From Acridotheres tristis (Eukaryota; Chordata; Aves; Passeriformes; Sturnidae), in contig CM072891.1 in assembly GCA_037013685.1 (NCBI GenBank), positions 7,726,501 through 7,790,500 on the forward strand: a stretch of 64,000 nt of DNA. The letters run 5' to 3'. A program made the position numbers and the translations under genes. The notes under the pieces were generated by a model. The model was not told the origin of the DNA, did not search any database, and saw only the letters and a list, made by a program, of their open reading frames with translations. Below are positions 32,301-45,835 of the stretch, piece by piece; position 1 is the stretch's first letter, and the number at the start of each line of letters is the position of its first letter.

Positions 32301-35300
32301 CTTTCTCATCCATATTGGCTTTTATGGCAGATCAAATGTCTCCCCTGTCTTTGAACACTTATAAAAATGGGCATGGAAAGCTGTATTCATCCCATATTTA
32401 TTTTTCTATATGAATTCAATTTTTTTAAATGCATGTGTTTATCTGTTTAATAGTCCTCTTTAATCAAATTTATTCAGCACCATTTACAAAATTCCCAAAG
32501 CCTCCCAGTACAGAATAAGCAATCTTGCTAATAAGGTCAGGCATAGCTTATTCTTCCAAATACTCTGTATTTTTTAGTACTGGAATTTCTAAGCCTAGAA
32601 CTGTGATGAAGACAGTCAAATAATTGTACAATTTTATGAATTAAGGAAACAGCCCAATGAGAGATTTATCTAGGCTGATCCTCATAAGCAAACCATACTT
32701 ACTTGAAAAATAATGGGTTAAGAATTAAACGAAGTGTGGATACTGCAGTCATTGGATAGTTAGTTGACAGGACATGCAATCAGAGGAGCAAGTAGAGGCA
32801 ATGAGTAATTTTAAAAAATCTATATTAATACAGATATTTTCATTTTGGAGGAAAATAGTCCATTTTGATTCTATTCAGTCTCCTCAACACCAGGAAATAT
32901 TTATTTCCTGAGCTGCCAGGACATTCCTGCTCAGGGGTAAGAAATTATTGTGACAGGTGTGCACAGACAAGTAGGCCCATCAGGACTGCTCATCTGACTC
33001 TCCTCAGGGCAATATTGTTAATGTAAACTGTGCATGACATCTTATGGGGAAAGAAATACCTTTCAAACAGCCTACCAATGCAATAACAGTGTGTTGCAGG
33101 AGCCACTTAATAAATTTTCTGCAGTGCAATCCTAGTGAGCTTCGATTAAATAGGAATAGTACTAATCCCTACATGTCCACACTTGAGACCTTACATTGGC
33201 AATATTACATGGACCTGCTAAATAAGTTTGAAAGTCTTTAATACATCAAGATCCATTAGAATTTCTCTTCTCTTTGTAGGATGAAGCAATGATGTTTCCT
33301 CACTCAAAGTTCATTTAAGCTCTCAGTATACACACAGTTATACTAATACCACATGATGCTGACCCCCTTTCATCAGTGCAGTGTCCTGAAGATGAGGCCT
33401 GACCTGGAAAGCTGTCTGGATGGGGAACAGAACCATTTTTGCAACAAAATTTGAAAGATGAGAACCTCATGTAAACTGCAGGGCTGATGCTACTGGGATC
33501 ACACACAGATGGTAAGTCTGTGACCACACTGCTTGGGGCTTTGTGCTCACCAGACCTCACAAATTTGTTTGTAGGAAATCTGGGAATGCACATCCTCAGG
33601 AAAACCCCATATGCTGCACAATGAATGTTGGAGATACAGCAAGAAGCGTTCCCCTTTCATAGTTTTTCTTCCTTTTTCTTGTAAGCAAATTGCCCATATA
33701 TGTGGTAAATTAGCTTAACAATCTCCATGCAGCTTTTACTCAAATGGTTTCACTCGAGCACTTCTTTAGATACAAGAATCCCCATGCTCAGAAATGGATC
33801 TGTCTCTAGGATGAAGTGAGCCATCTGCTTAGCTGTGCACTGCAGACCCTCAGCATATTAGGAGAGAGAGAGAAAAGCCAGCAGAGTAACTACATCCAAC
33901 TGGAAAAGCAAGTACAAATGCATTTATGCTGAAATTTGACCCAGGCCTTGCAGTTTACCCTTCAAACTCAATAACAGCACAGGCATGTTAAAGGTCAGGA
34001 CCATAAAACACCTTTGTCTCACCTCTCTTCCAAAGATAGCACAGGTAACTGAGCTGCAGGGCCTGCCAGTCTGCCGACAGAGTGGCTAAGTGCTCTCTTA
34101 GGGGACAGTACCATATACTGTATCGCCAGCCACACTTCCTGAAATAGCTTGTTTCTCCTCAGAGGCCACTCTGATCACCATCAACAACTTACAGGGACTT
34201 TTGAGACCAGACAGGAAAACAGCACAAACTCTGACATCAGCCCAATCAAGTATGTCTAGCAGAGCAAGAGCCTTTCCCAGAGGCCAGGGTTTGGTACCCC
34301 TCAGGAATGACAAAATTAGTAGGCACTGAACCATCACCTTAGCAAAGATTGTGCCATGACATAACACAATGAAAATGGATGGGATATGCAAGACAATTCT
34401 TGTAAGCCCTGTTTTTCAAAGACATTGCCAAACTAAGAACTTTCCAGACAACTCTGCTTATTGTGAGATCTTAACTCCTTCACACACTACCAGACCAGAT
34501 ATTAAAAAAGCAGACACTTCTCTAGCAGGTCTGCTTGCTCTATAAAATTGCTGCTCATCGTTTTCCTCTTGCAGTTCAGATGAAGTTGGGAATAGCTGTA
34601 TCTCACATAGTGCAAACAATTAGAAGCACAAGCATTTCCATTTGCTCCCCTGTGTCATTTTTAATCTCATTTAAAAAAACTAAGCCACAAAACTAAGAGA
34701 GAGATAGTTTTTCCATCGCAGAGGTAGTTAGATGCACTTTTGATGTGTGCCTATATGATACCATGAAGAATTCAGCTGTATGAGTTACAGCTGTATGTGC
34801 ACGTTGAACCCAAGGGTGCTGGTAAACTCTTTGGGAGGTAATGGGCAAGTAACAATAAATATGCACTTATCCTGGAATGCAGTTGCAATCACTGCTTGAT
34901 CCTGAAGATGTAAACATGGTGTAAAGACTAGGCAACCGTCCTGATGTGGACAAACAAACTGAGCAGGCTTTACTGCTGTTGACCATTGGATGGCACTTCT
35001 CTTCAGAGTACCAGCAATTCAAAGTTCATAGGGAGTCAGTGCATTTTAGGATTCTCTCTTATATTGTTCAGTAATTCAGTTTACAGTTACACTCACATAC
35101 TGTCTCATTAGACTGAAACCCAAGTGACTTATTCTGCACTCCTGTATAGATCTGAACACCAAGTGTCACCTCGTCACTCTTAGAGTTAAGTGATCTTTAC
35201 TAACATTGAACTACTTGCCATTTACCTGGGCAGTAGGAGGATGCCAGAAACGAGCAGACCTGCAGTAACAGCTTCTATGCAGTCTCTTATTCCCTACTAA

Positions 35301-37126
35301 TGTTGCTCAAGATGCAGTCTTTCAGCATTACAGGAATGAGTGCCTTCACCTCCATGGAGGGTTAGAACAGGCACCCTGCCAGGCTGGTGGAACAGCTGAT
35401 GTGTAGTAACTCGAGCCTGTAATGGTGTGGTGTGGCATTAGGCTGCTCTGTAGGTCTCCCTGGGGCAGTAGCTACTAACAGTGGAGCAAGGGTCTGCTTC
35501 CTTAGGGTCTCAGAAAAAGCATTGTTCTCAAGTCAGATCTAGGTCACTGCTAACTCAAAAACCTCAAAAAGCCTGGCATAGATGTGCCTTCAGAATTAGG
35601 ACAGCTTTGGATGCTGGAAGATAAGATAGAGGAAAAATGAGGGCTGAAAGATATAGGAGTGCCTACTTTGCGGTTCTCAATATCCATCTGATAAGCAAAA
35701 TGTGGGGTTTTGTGATTTTTCCCAGATCTACTCTTTTGACATGCAACAGAGGAATCAACCTTGCTGCTCTTTAGTCCAGCCTGAGTAAAGTGCGACAGCT
35801 ACCCAGAACACTGGGGTTCACTTGAGAGATTATAGCTGCAGCCTGCAGACAGGAAGCCAACAGCTGATTTTTAAGAGGTTAAAAGTGTTTTTCAAACTTT
35901 TTTTTTTTTGCAGCATTCCCTTCCAGTGCGACTGTCCTGCAAATCAGAGTACTCATTTTTAATTAAAGTGCAAAAAGAAACACTGGGAATGATGTTATAT
36001 TATTTTGATTTGACCTGTCCTGGGTTCATGGGTAAGCCTCTTAGTTAGCAATTTGTTACTGCATTTATGAAAAAGAAAGAAAGAATCCAAAATGCTAAAA
36101 CCAGAATTTGGAACAGTTGTTTTGATTCTGAATAGCTGCTCTGTATAACCATCCACCTCTTAGTATTGTCAGCAAACCTTTTTTGTGACAAAGATGCTGC
36201 TCATATATGCACACGAGCAACGTCTTGTCACGGTGACTCTTATTTGCCTGCAGACATTTCTGTGGGCTATTTCTTGATTGTATACTATTCCTGGGAGATT
36301 CATTGTAGTCCTGATTAACCATTCTCAACCAGGCAGTCAGCAGGCATCAAACAGCCTGCAGGATGAACTGACCCAATACAGAATGCAGACTGTGGATGAA
36401 GATATCTGCAATACTCTCCAAGTGTATTACATTCGATGGACACTTGTAAACAAAGGATCTCATGTTCTAAAAACTGAATTTTTGACCGCAACAAATGATA
36501 TGGAGAGATCAAATAAATTTGTACCAAGGTGGCACATTCTGTTAAATGTGATTTTATTTCTCTTTCCTCTCTTCCTTGCATATAACTACATAAGACAATT
36601 TCCCCAACAAAGGATTTCAGAGGCTTCTCTGTTTTTGTTCTCCTGGCCTTTCAGAAGTTCTTTCTCTTCTTTTCCCTGTATATGGACATAAAAGGCTGTG
36701 CTGCAGAGCTTTACATACAGTTTGGAAATAAATAATGGATGATTGACTAAGCTGGTGACAGACTGTAGCAGCAGCAGCTGTGTATGCTGGAAGCATGCTG
36801 CTGTTTGGGAATTCTGCAGCTGAATGGAGGCAATGAGGGATCTCTTCTGTTCACCAGGGATTGACACCATTTTCATCACAATAGGTGAAGCTTGTGCTTT
36901 GGCAGAAAAGATTTGATGAAACAACTCTCACATGGTCAACAGTCCCATCAACATGAAAGAATGCACAAGAACTGGACTGAGGCCTTACATCCCATAATGC
37001 TTTCCAAATTGATACCTAGTTTTCAATATATATAAACTTGCTCCTCCATAACAGCCCTTAGAGTTCCAATTTATAAAAAGCTCACCTAACAGCATAAATG
37101 CTACAGTGGATTCACATCCATCTCGA

Positions 37127-37560
37127 AGAATCATAGAATGGTTTGGGTTGAAAGGAACCTTAAAGATCATCTCATTCCAACCTACCTGCCATGGGCACAG
37201 ACACCTTCTGCTAGCCTAAGTTGCTGAAAGCCCCATCCAGCTTGGCCTTGAACACTCCTAGGAATGTGTTCTCTAGAGGCTTCTCTGGGCAACCTGTTCT
37301 TTTGCCTCACCCCCCTCATAACAGACAAATGTCTCCTTTATGTCCAATAAATCTACCCTCTTTCAGTTTAAAGCCATCCCCCCTTGTCACAATACTACCT
37401 GCTCATGTTAAAAGTCCCTCTCCAACTCACTTCTAGCCCCCTTTAGGTACTGAAAGGCTGCAATAAAGTCTCCCCTTCCAAGCCTTCTTTTCTCCAGGCT
37501 GAACAACCCCAACTCTCTCAGCCTGTCTTCATAGGAAAGATTCTCCAGCCCTTCAATGTC
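37127..37560 (-). mobile_element. CR1 retrotransposon, 5'-truncated
   Basis: Starts on the plus strand at GAATCATAGAATGG, then follows the reverse complement of an avian CR1 3' region for over 400 bp: '...GATCATCTCATTCCAACC', 'CCATCCAGCTTGGCC', 'TCTCTGGGCAACCTGTTC', 'CCCTCTTTCAGTTTAAAGCC', 'CTCCAGGCTGAACAACCCC', 'CTCTCAGCCTGTCTTCATAG'. Orientation is therefore minus. It carries the end of ORF2 and the 3' UTR with many substitutions and no long open frame. The right boundary fades out between 37560 and 37640. Confidence 0.9.
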
Positions 37561-38016
37561 CTACCAGAGCCCAAGTGCCCAGCCTCCCCAACTGTCTCAG
37601 TAGCATTTCCAGTTTCCTTACAGCAGTATCCTGAAATGCAGAGAATCTGTAAATTAATCTTCTTATGTGCAGGCAGAAACAATTGCACCTGGAGGAAGGC
37701 TGGGACAGCTCACAGATATGTAAGATGCAGTATTTTTCTCAATATTTACCCTTTCCCCCACATCTTCCAGCCATGAACAGGACTCCTCAAAGACAATTTT
37801 CTTCAAGTAACCTGTGAACAGGAAATTATGGTTTAGTGAGTCACAGATCCTAAAATATCCTATGAAGCATGTGACCTCTGCATAATACTACTATTAATAA
37901 TAATTAAGCAATTCAAATGTACGTTTTTGGAACATGCTAAGGAAAGCTCAGTGTGGAGGAGGAGAGACAGGCACACTCAGGCAGTTTTAGATACAGCACC
38001 TGGGGGCATGCAGACA

Positions 38017-38064
38017 GACAGGTACACCCAGAATGGGATAGACGGGTACACCCAGAATGGGATA
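38017..38064. repeat. 24-bp tandem duplication
   Basis: Two adjacent 24-bp units (38017-38040 and 38041-38064) differing at one base, core GGTACACCCAGAATGGGATA. Confidence 0.85.
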
Positions 38065-40849
38065 GATAAGCACGTTCTGCTTCTGTGGACAGAAAATCCC
38101 TCACCATTGGACAAAAGACAGGCACAACAGCTAATACTGACCAATACCATGACCTCATCTCATGGCACACAGGTAATGACTGCAAACTGGCTTAATTTTA
38201 TTTGAGTGTATGTATGCTTTATTTCACAGCAATATAATATATAAACTTATTCTTTCTGATGCTTTCAGGTTCCTGTCATGTTTTCAAGCTGAATATCACT
38301 AAAGGTGTTGACCACTGGCAAGCCTGTATGAGGAGCCTGGTGAGCCTGAGACAGCTGAAATCTAGACCTGAACATCACATCATATGTTAAATGAAATGTA
38401 AGGTATCTCTCAAGCACAAATCTTGTCTGACTTGGAAAGGTGACAGCTTCTCATGTTTCCCTCCAAGCACTACATTCCTCTTGAGAAGCAAACAAACAAA
38501 CGAGCAAAAGCAGTCCCTTATGCTGTGGTCAATGTGGTGACCCTAGGACTAGTGTGATGTTTCCTAAATACTTTTGTACAGCCAACACTACTTAACTCCT
38601 CTCCAGGAAGAAGGATCTGGTGGACTAAACTGACCTTTGCCAGTCACCCTGCACATCTTATGGCAGCTTTGAATTCTCTGGCTGAGAGATCCAGCTCTCA
38701 GCTGAGGGACACCCTTTGCTATCAATAGAGTCTAAGTTGGCCAATAAACAGCAATCATTCAGACATTTCTGTTATGGTCTGGTTTGGGATTTACAAGGTT
38801 GTGGCATTCATCTTCATAGGCACCAGCAATGTCAGGAAGATAGTTTGGACATTTCTGGAAGAACTACAAGGTGGAAAACTCATTTAGGTGCTTAGGCAAC
38901 ATTTGGGACTAAGCCACAGTTTGGTATATTCAGTATAGTTCATAATGCAAGGACCACCCAGTTTTGGGTCCACCTATTTTGTGGCCATTTCTGACCACAT
39001 CTCCACCCATAATTCCAGTGGCTACTGCCAAGCTCTTCTGTAAGAAAACTCACACTTTTCATAGCTTGTTTCCGACCACCACTTTTGATCAGTAACCAAA
39101 GGAAGAAATCTCAAAGATCCCTTAGGTTGGGAGAGGAGAAGAAGTCACTTATGTCTCAGTGCTCCCTATGCCATGTAAGTCCATGGGCTCAAGCAAATGC
39201 TGAAAAAGGGAAGCAACTACTCCCAATGTCACTTTGCTACATCCCCCTCTAAGGAAACAGCTCCTTCTTCGATAGTTTCTGCAGCTGCTCAGATCTCAGC
39301 AATTAATCCTCTGTGGCAATCTCCTTTCCTTTGGCAAAGTCAGCATTTCAGCACAAGAGATATATGTTGTCCTTGTGAATTCTCCCAAGCAGCAATCAAT
39401 AAAGGTAAAATGAAACCTCTGAAATCACTTAAACTTACTTTGTGTAATATGACTAGCAGACAGATTAAAACAATGTCCCAACAGGAATTTTCCTTCCTTA
39501 ATATTTGGTTTCCACACATCAATTCCACTCTAGGTACTGTGACTAATATCCACCACCGCCACACCCGCCCCCTAGGATTTCCTGATTTTAGATCACATGT
39601 ACTTTGAGCAAGATTTGTAAGCAATTTATCTCTTTCTTGGCTTGAGGTACCTGAAAATGCTGAGCATCCATTTTCATAAAGTAAGATTTCTTGAGGATGT
39701 ATCTAGCAGGGCACCTGGAAATGAAAGCACTTCAAATCATGTAATCACTGCTGAATATCTTAGCTATAATTTTCTCTTGTGAAAGCATTTTCAAATTTGT
39801 ACTTCTATCACAATAAATGTGATGCTATTTGCGTCTCCTTGTGGCTCTGGCTTTTGGATTCAAGTGAATAGATGTGTGTGTGTCCCACACTGTGACAGCA
39901 ACCTCAATAAGGTCCAGAAACTTAGCAGCAGGGACTAACATTACCAATGCATAAAGCCCAACTCACTGGCCCTGCTAACAAGGAATTATCCAGGCACCAG
40001 TCTCAGACCTGCATTAATACTTTTACATGGAGCTATGCCACAAGCTATCCCAGTTTGCCTGGCACTGCAACACTACTGCATGTCACCACTGTAGGCTGTA
40101 CATACCCCAAAGAGAAACTCAAGTGTCCATTTTAAAATATTCTCATGGTTGCAGAGAGAAGCTTGAACACATTGCACCACAGCTGCAGCCTTACCATGTA
40201 AGAGTTGCATGGGTAATGAAAAGATGCATCCCAATATATTATTGAGAAAAGGAAATTAACTGTATTTTTTTCAACCATTCTCTAGTTTTTCAGCATGAGG
40301 TAAGACCTACAAAATATCTTGGCACAACAATGCACCCAAAATATACTCAACGGTTCTAACTGTTCAAATATTCAATGGTGTTAGGCCTAGCAAAACAATG
40401 CCTTATGCCGTGCAGTTTTTCTGCTGTTGGTCTGCAGCAGGAGAATCACTCTCCACTGATACCCCCAAACCGGACATGTTCCAGGCATCAGTGAGCATCG
40501 ACCCATTTTTCATCAGCACATGGGAAAATCTGTTTCAGGAAAATCAAAGTTCCTGAGTGACTGGTGCCAGGGCAGTTACTGGGCCTTGGCTTCTGCTACC
40601 CTGATGCAGAGGACACAGGAGATCTCATGGTCTGGCACTTCTTTGCCCAGTGATATGGAGTACACACACCAAAACAGTTTGAGGGACCGTGAACAGGTGT
40701 TGATGGTGGATAGTCACTGGTGGGATCTGAGAGAGGAGATGGAGCCGGGAAACTGGGGTGAGGAGGGGAATGGAGGAGGTGGAATCCCAGCCCGCACGGA
40801 GGTGAAATCCTCATGTACGGGAAGGCAAGACACAGGGGAGCAGAAGGGA

Positions 40850-41981
<1,132 letters not shown>

Positions 41982-44900
41982 TGACAGAAATCGTGGCTCG
42001 TGAAATGGCCAAGATTGCCTGCTGCGCCGTACCCTCAGCCCGAGATGTCCTTCAGTCCCTTCGCCACAGCTCCGGCTCTGGAGCCTGTAATTAACGGTAT
42101 TACAGAGAGACGGACTCCTACCACATTTGATGTAAGGAAGGGGAAGGATTTGGGCGCGACTGCAATACCTCCGAATAGTTCTAGCAGATATAAAAAGATT
42201 TTTTTGGCTTCTTAGCACTTAAAGTTGAAAGCCAATACAATCCTGGCTTTTTGCTAGCTTCCAGTCATCACTGTGGTCAGTAGACATTTGATCATGCCTC
42301 CCTTTGCTCCCTGCCATCTGTTTAGAAGTGCTGCAGAAAGATGGAGTGGTGGGGGGGTTTAACTACTTCTTAGTCTGATTCTGAAGTCCTTACAGAAACA
42401 GAACTCCTGTTGACTTCAAGAAGCTTTATCCAGACAAGTGCAGGATCAGATGTTATTTTTGGTCCCCAGCAGCACATGTTTTTTTTCTTTCTAAGCTTGA
42501 AAGCATCTCTACAACAAAAACTTGTGTCTAGGTACATATAGGGAAGAGAGCATTCATAACTTGGACACGGTACACAAAATAGCAGCATTAAAAATGCCCT
42601 GCTGTTCTGCAGGATGAAGGGTCACTCATCACCCTTTATATCCTTGGGGATAAAAAATGGTGCAAACCAGGGCATTAGCTTTTGACTTTCGAGACAGAGT
42701 TGGTTAGCTTTGTTTCCTGTTCTCTAGTGCTTGAAAAGATGCAGTATAAAGTGAATGGTTTGAAACACCAAGCCAGCATCGTCTCGTCATAATGCATGCC
42801 AATCTCTTACATTCACATGCCTTTTGGGATGTAATGGGGAGCACAGTTTAGCTCCTTTTCATCATGTTTCCAAATATTCTTCCTTCGAAAGCTTATTGGA
42901 ATCTTGTAGGTGGAGAGGAAAGTGAGATTTCAGAGTGATACCATAATTGCACAGATGTAATTTTGTCTCTCTACAAATTTCTGTTCACAGGTTTATTAAA
43001 ATCCATTGTATTTGGCAAGGATCATTTAGATTGGCAGGGTTACACAAAGAGCCCAAAATACTCTGAACAATATAGCTTGGTGAGTTCCTGGTCTTGAAAA
43101 AGGGCTCACAGGTAGTATCTCTGCTAGATACAAATGAGACATGGTAGGTAGAAGGTAAATGAAGTGGGAGGGAGGAATGGAATTTGTTTCTGAGGCACTT
43201 TCTGCCAGTACACAAGTTCCACTTGCTAGAAATGTCTTGACTGCTGCTGCTGCAGTTGTCTTGTGTCATTGTCATTGTCCAGCTCATTTTTTTACATTTT
43301 CATGTTTGTGCAAGGAATTTTTGTCACTGTTGGTTGTATTTGATCTTGTCAGCAATAGGAATTGGCGTGAGAAACATTCTCCATCTTTATCCTAGATACG
43401 AACAGATTTTTTCCTAAATTTAACCAGTATGAACACAGAAGGAGGTGAGTATAATTAACCCTGGACTTACAAGCAGTGCTTTTCCTGAGATAACCTCACA
43501 GCAGGTCAAGCTGTCATTTTGCACAGGCGGTTGTCACATGTTTTCAGTAGATGGCATGCACAGAGCAGAGAACAGCATTTGTCTCAGAAATGCATAGCTT
43601 CCTGAGTGTGTGTCTGCTGAGCTATCTGCAGGCAATTTTAGAGGAATGCCCTGCATGCTGTAGAGGGGAGTGTGCAGTTAAACTGGAATTGCAGTGTTTT
43701 TACTCCTAGCCCAGTCACAGAGCTCCCATTCTAGCAGGAGGATCAGTGAATTCATGTTGAAAGAGAAGGAAAGAGAGGAGAGGGAGTTTCCCCACAAATG
43801 TAACAATAGTATATATTTCTAATTGCAGCTTCAATCCGTGCAGGAGTGAGACTTCATTTTCTAAGTGTGATGCAGCAGAAGGCACCAGTTTCTTTACACA
43901 GTGGGCTCTAGCAGAGGCACCAGCATGTAATGCTACAGCTGAAGTCAGTGCTACTTGACATGGGGAGCAGAGGAGATGCAGGGAGTTTTGCTTCTGAGCA
44001 CTGCTGGCTGCCTAGAGCTGTTTCTAAAATAAATAAATCTGTATAGTGCAGAAAGCATAACAGCAGTACATGTTAGCTGTGGAGAAGGCAGCTTTTCACT
44101 TAGCTCTGAAGTATAGCCGGTAGCATTACCAGCTGTCATCTGAGCGTCCTTATTATCAAGTTCTTTTAGCACCTCCGCTTACTCTCTAAGCCTGGCATTT
44201 GAGAAACCCACCTTGCTTTTGCGCTGTCGTTTTTCATGTGGGCACCACACATCCACCTGTCAGAGATGCTTTGCATCACAGCTACAGATGCACACACACA
44301 TTCACTTGTTTAGATGCAGCGTGAGAGTCAGAGGAGAGCATCAACTACCGGTAAATATGCACATAGGTGAGAAATACACCCAGAGGACATTATGTGTGAT
44401 CTCATGGGTAAATGCTGGGGTTGTTTGTTTGTTTTTTTTGAAAATCTGACCAATTGCATGCGTAGGCAGGCACATGCAGGCAAATACTAAATGGTTGTCA
44501 GTGCCTGTCATTGCCTGCTGAAGGTAAATTTAGGCAGAAATTTGCGCACAGATTCTTGTTTAGATCTACCTGTTTCATAGTTTCATACCTTCAACAGGCA
44601 ATTCTACTGTAAGATGGGGTGGCCAGCTCTCATATTTATTTAAAGCCCCCCAATATTTGATGTGTTTTCCAAGGTCTGCTGTTGTAGAGCTGTGTGGCAC
44701 ACCCACAGCTTAAACTATTTAGCCCATTTCAGAGGATCCCAGATCTGCTGGGTTTTAAGTTCTTGTGATTTTAAAAAAATTAATATTTTAAATCAGCCAA
44801 GGATTTTCAGAACTTCCCATTGGCAGAGCTGCTCATATTTCTTTCACTAAGCTACTAGCTGGCCTTCATTTTAAGCTCCAAGAGTTTTGCCTTAAAGGGA

Positions 44901-45127
44901 CTGCCCTTCACATATGTGCTGCTGCGTTCTTGCGTGGGCCTGCCAATGTCCCATCATTCTACCACAAGTCGTTCTGATGAATGTTACCAGAGGCAAGAGC
45001 AGCAGCATAGCCAAGGCTCCCAGAAATTGCTCGAGTAGGCAAAGACAAAAGCCTTCCAGCAGCATAGAGCCTTGCAGAATGAATGCAGGGTTGTAAGGCA
45101 AACAGTCCTTTCTTTATGACTCACTGA

Positions 45128-45200
45128 CGGTCTCTGACCTTGAGGAAGTCACTTGACCTCTTTTTGCCTCCCTCAGCCCTCAGAAAAATAAAGAACAAGG
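45128..45200 (+). mobile_element. MIR-like SINE fossil
   Basis: The text TCTCTGACCTTGAGGAAGTC then ACTTGACCTCTTTTTGCCTC aligns by eye with the MIR/CORE-SINE core (GTGACCTTGGGCAAGTCACTTAACCTCTCTGTGCCTCAG), in sense orientation. Only the core is recognisable. MIR copies are old and rare in birds. Confidence 0.5.
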
Positions 45201-45671
45201 ACCACAATGTCATCCTGATGGTGCATTCAGCTGAGTTTTCTACAAGTTAGTGGCTTATGTTCTTCTAACGGATATACAAAGAATGCTTGTGGAAAAGTAA
45301 ACTGGCCAATTACACCTCAGGTCTTGATCTCTCTTCCATTCGTACAGCATATTTGATCTAGAACAAGCTCAAATGCTTTATGTACTGCATGCCGATGGGG
45401 GTCATTTACCTACTACAAATGCAACCATTAAATGCAATGATTATTTTATTCCACCATTACTGCCTGCACTGTGTCTGCTCTGCAGAGAGAAACAAGTCTT
45501 AGTCTTTCCAAAGCAGCAAAATGCTAAGGGTAAGCACAGTTTTAAGCTTTTCTGGTGAAGGAATGTTGCAGTGTGATAAGCAAACCTTTGTTGATTTTCC
45601 TAAGCATGCAGAAATTCTAGAGCAAATCCTGGCAGGAGAAATGGAACCAGAGAGAGATTTGGGGATGACGA

Positions 45672-45835
45672 GTGGCATTGGGGGATCTGGTTGCTAATCC
45701 TCCCTCTCTGTACTAAGCAGCTGTATTATCTTCATCAAATATTTCCTAAACTTCAGTTTGTCCATCTGCATTTTTGACCTCCTGGGAGTATTGTAAAGCT
45801 GTCAATTACATGAATGTAAAATAAATGTAGTGTGT
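45672..45835 (+). mobile_element. Second MIR-like SINE fossil
   Basis: The blocks 'CTGGTTGCTAATCCTCC', 'ACTAAGCAGCTGTATTATCT', 'CTTCAGTTTGTCCATCTGCA' and 'GAGTATTGTAAAGCTGTCAA' then 'TTACATGAATGTAAA' occur in the order of a MIR-family SINE (core through 3' part), sense orientation. About 160 bp are alignable, better preserved than the copy 0.5 kb to the left. Confidence 0.55.

Larger units (their letters stand above)
24600..40500. other. Intergenic region MED6 to TTC9
   Basis: About 16 kb between the divergent MED6 and TTC9 genes. I recognise a CR1 copy, two copies of an older dispersed repeat and a short tandem repeat, listed separately. Open frames reach 174 residues (28572-29096, +) but overlap frames on the other strand, show no domain, and have no splice or promoter context that convinces me. 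Otherwise nothing identifiable. Confidence 0.55.

Noticed and set aside
36278..36691. 137-residue plus-strand open frame
   Set aside because: No recognisable domain; the C-terminal half is a hydrophobic/Phe-rich stretch typical of chance translation of T-rich DNA.
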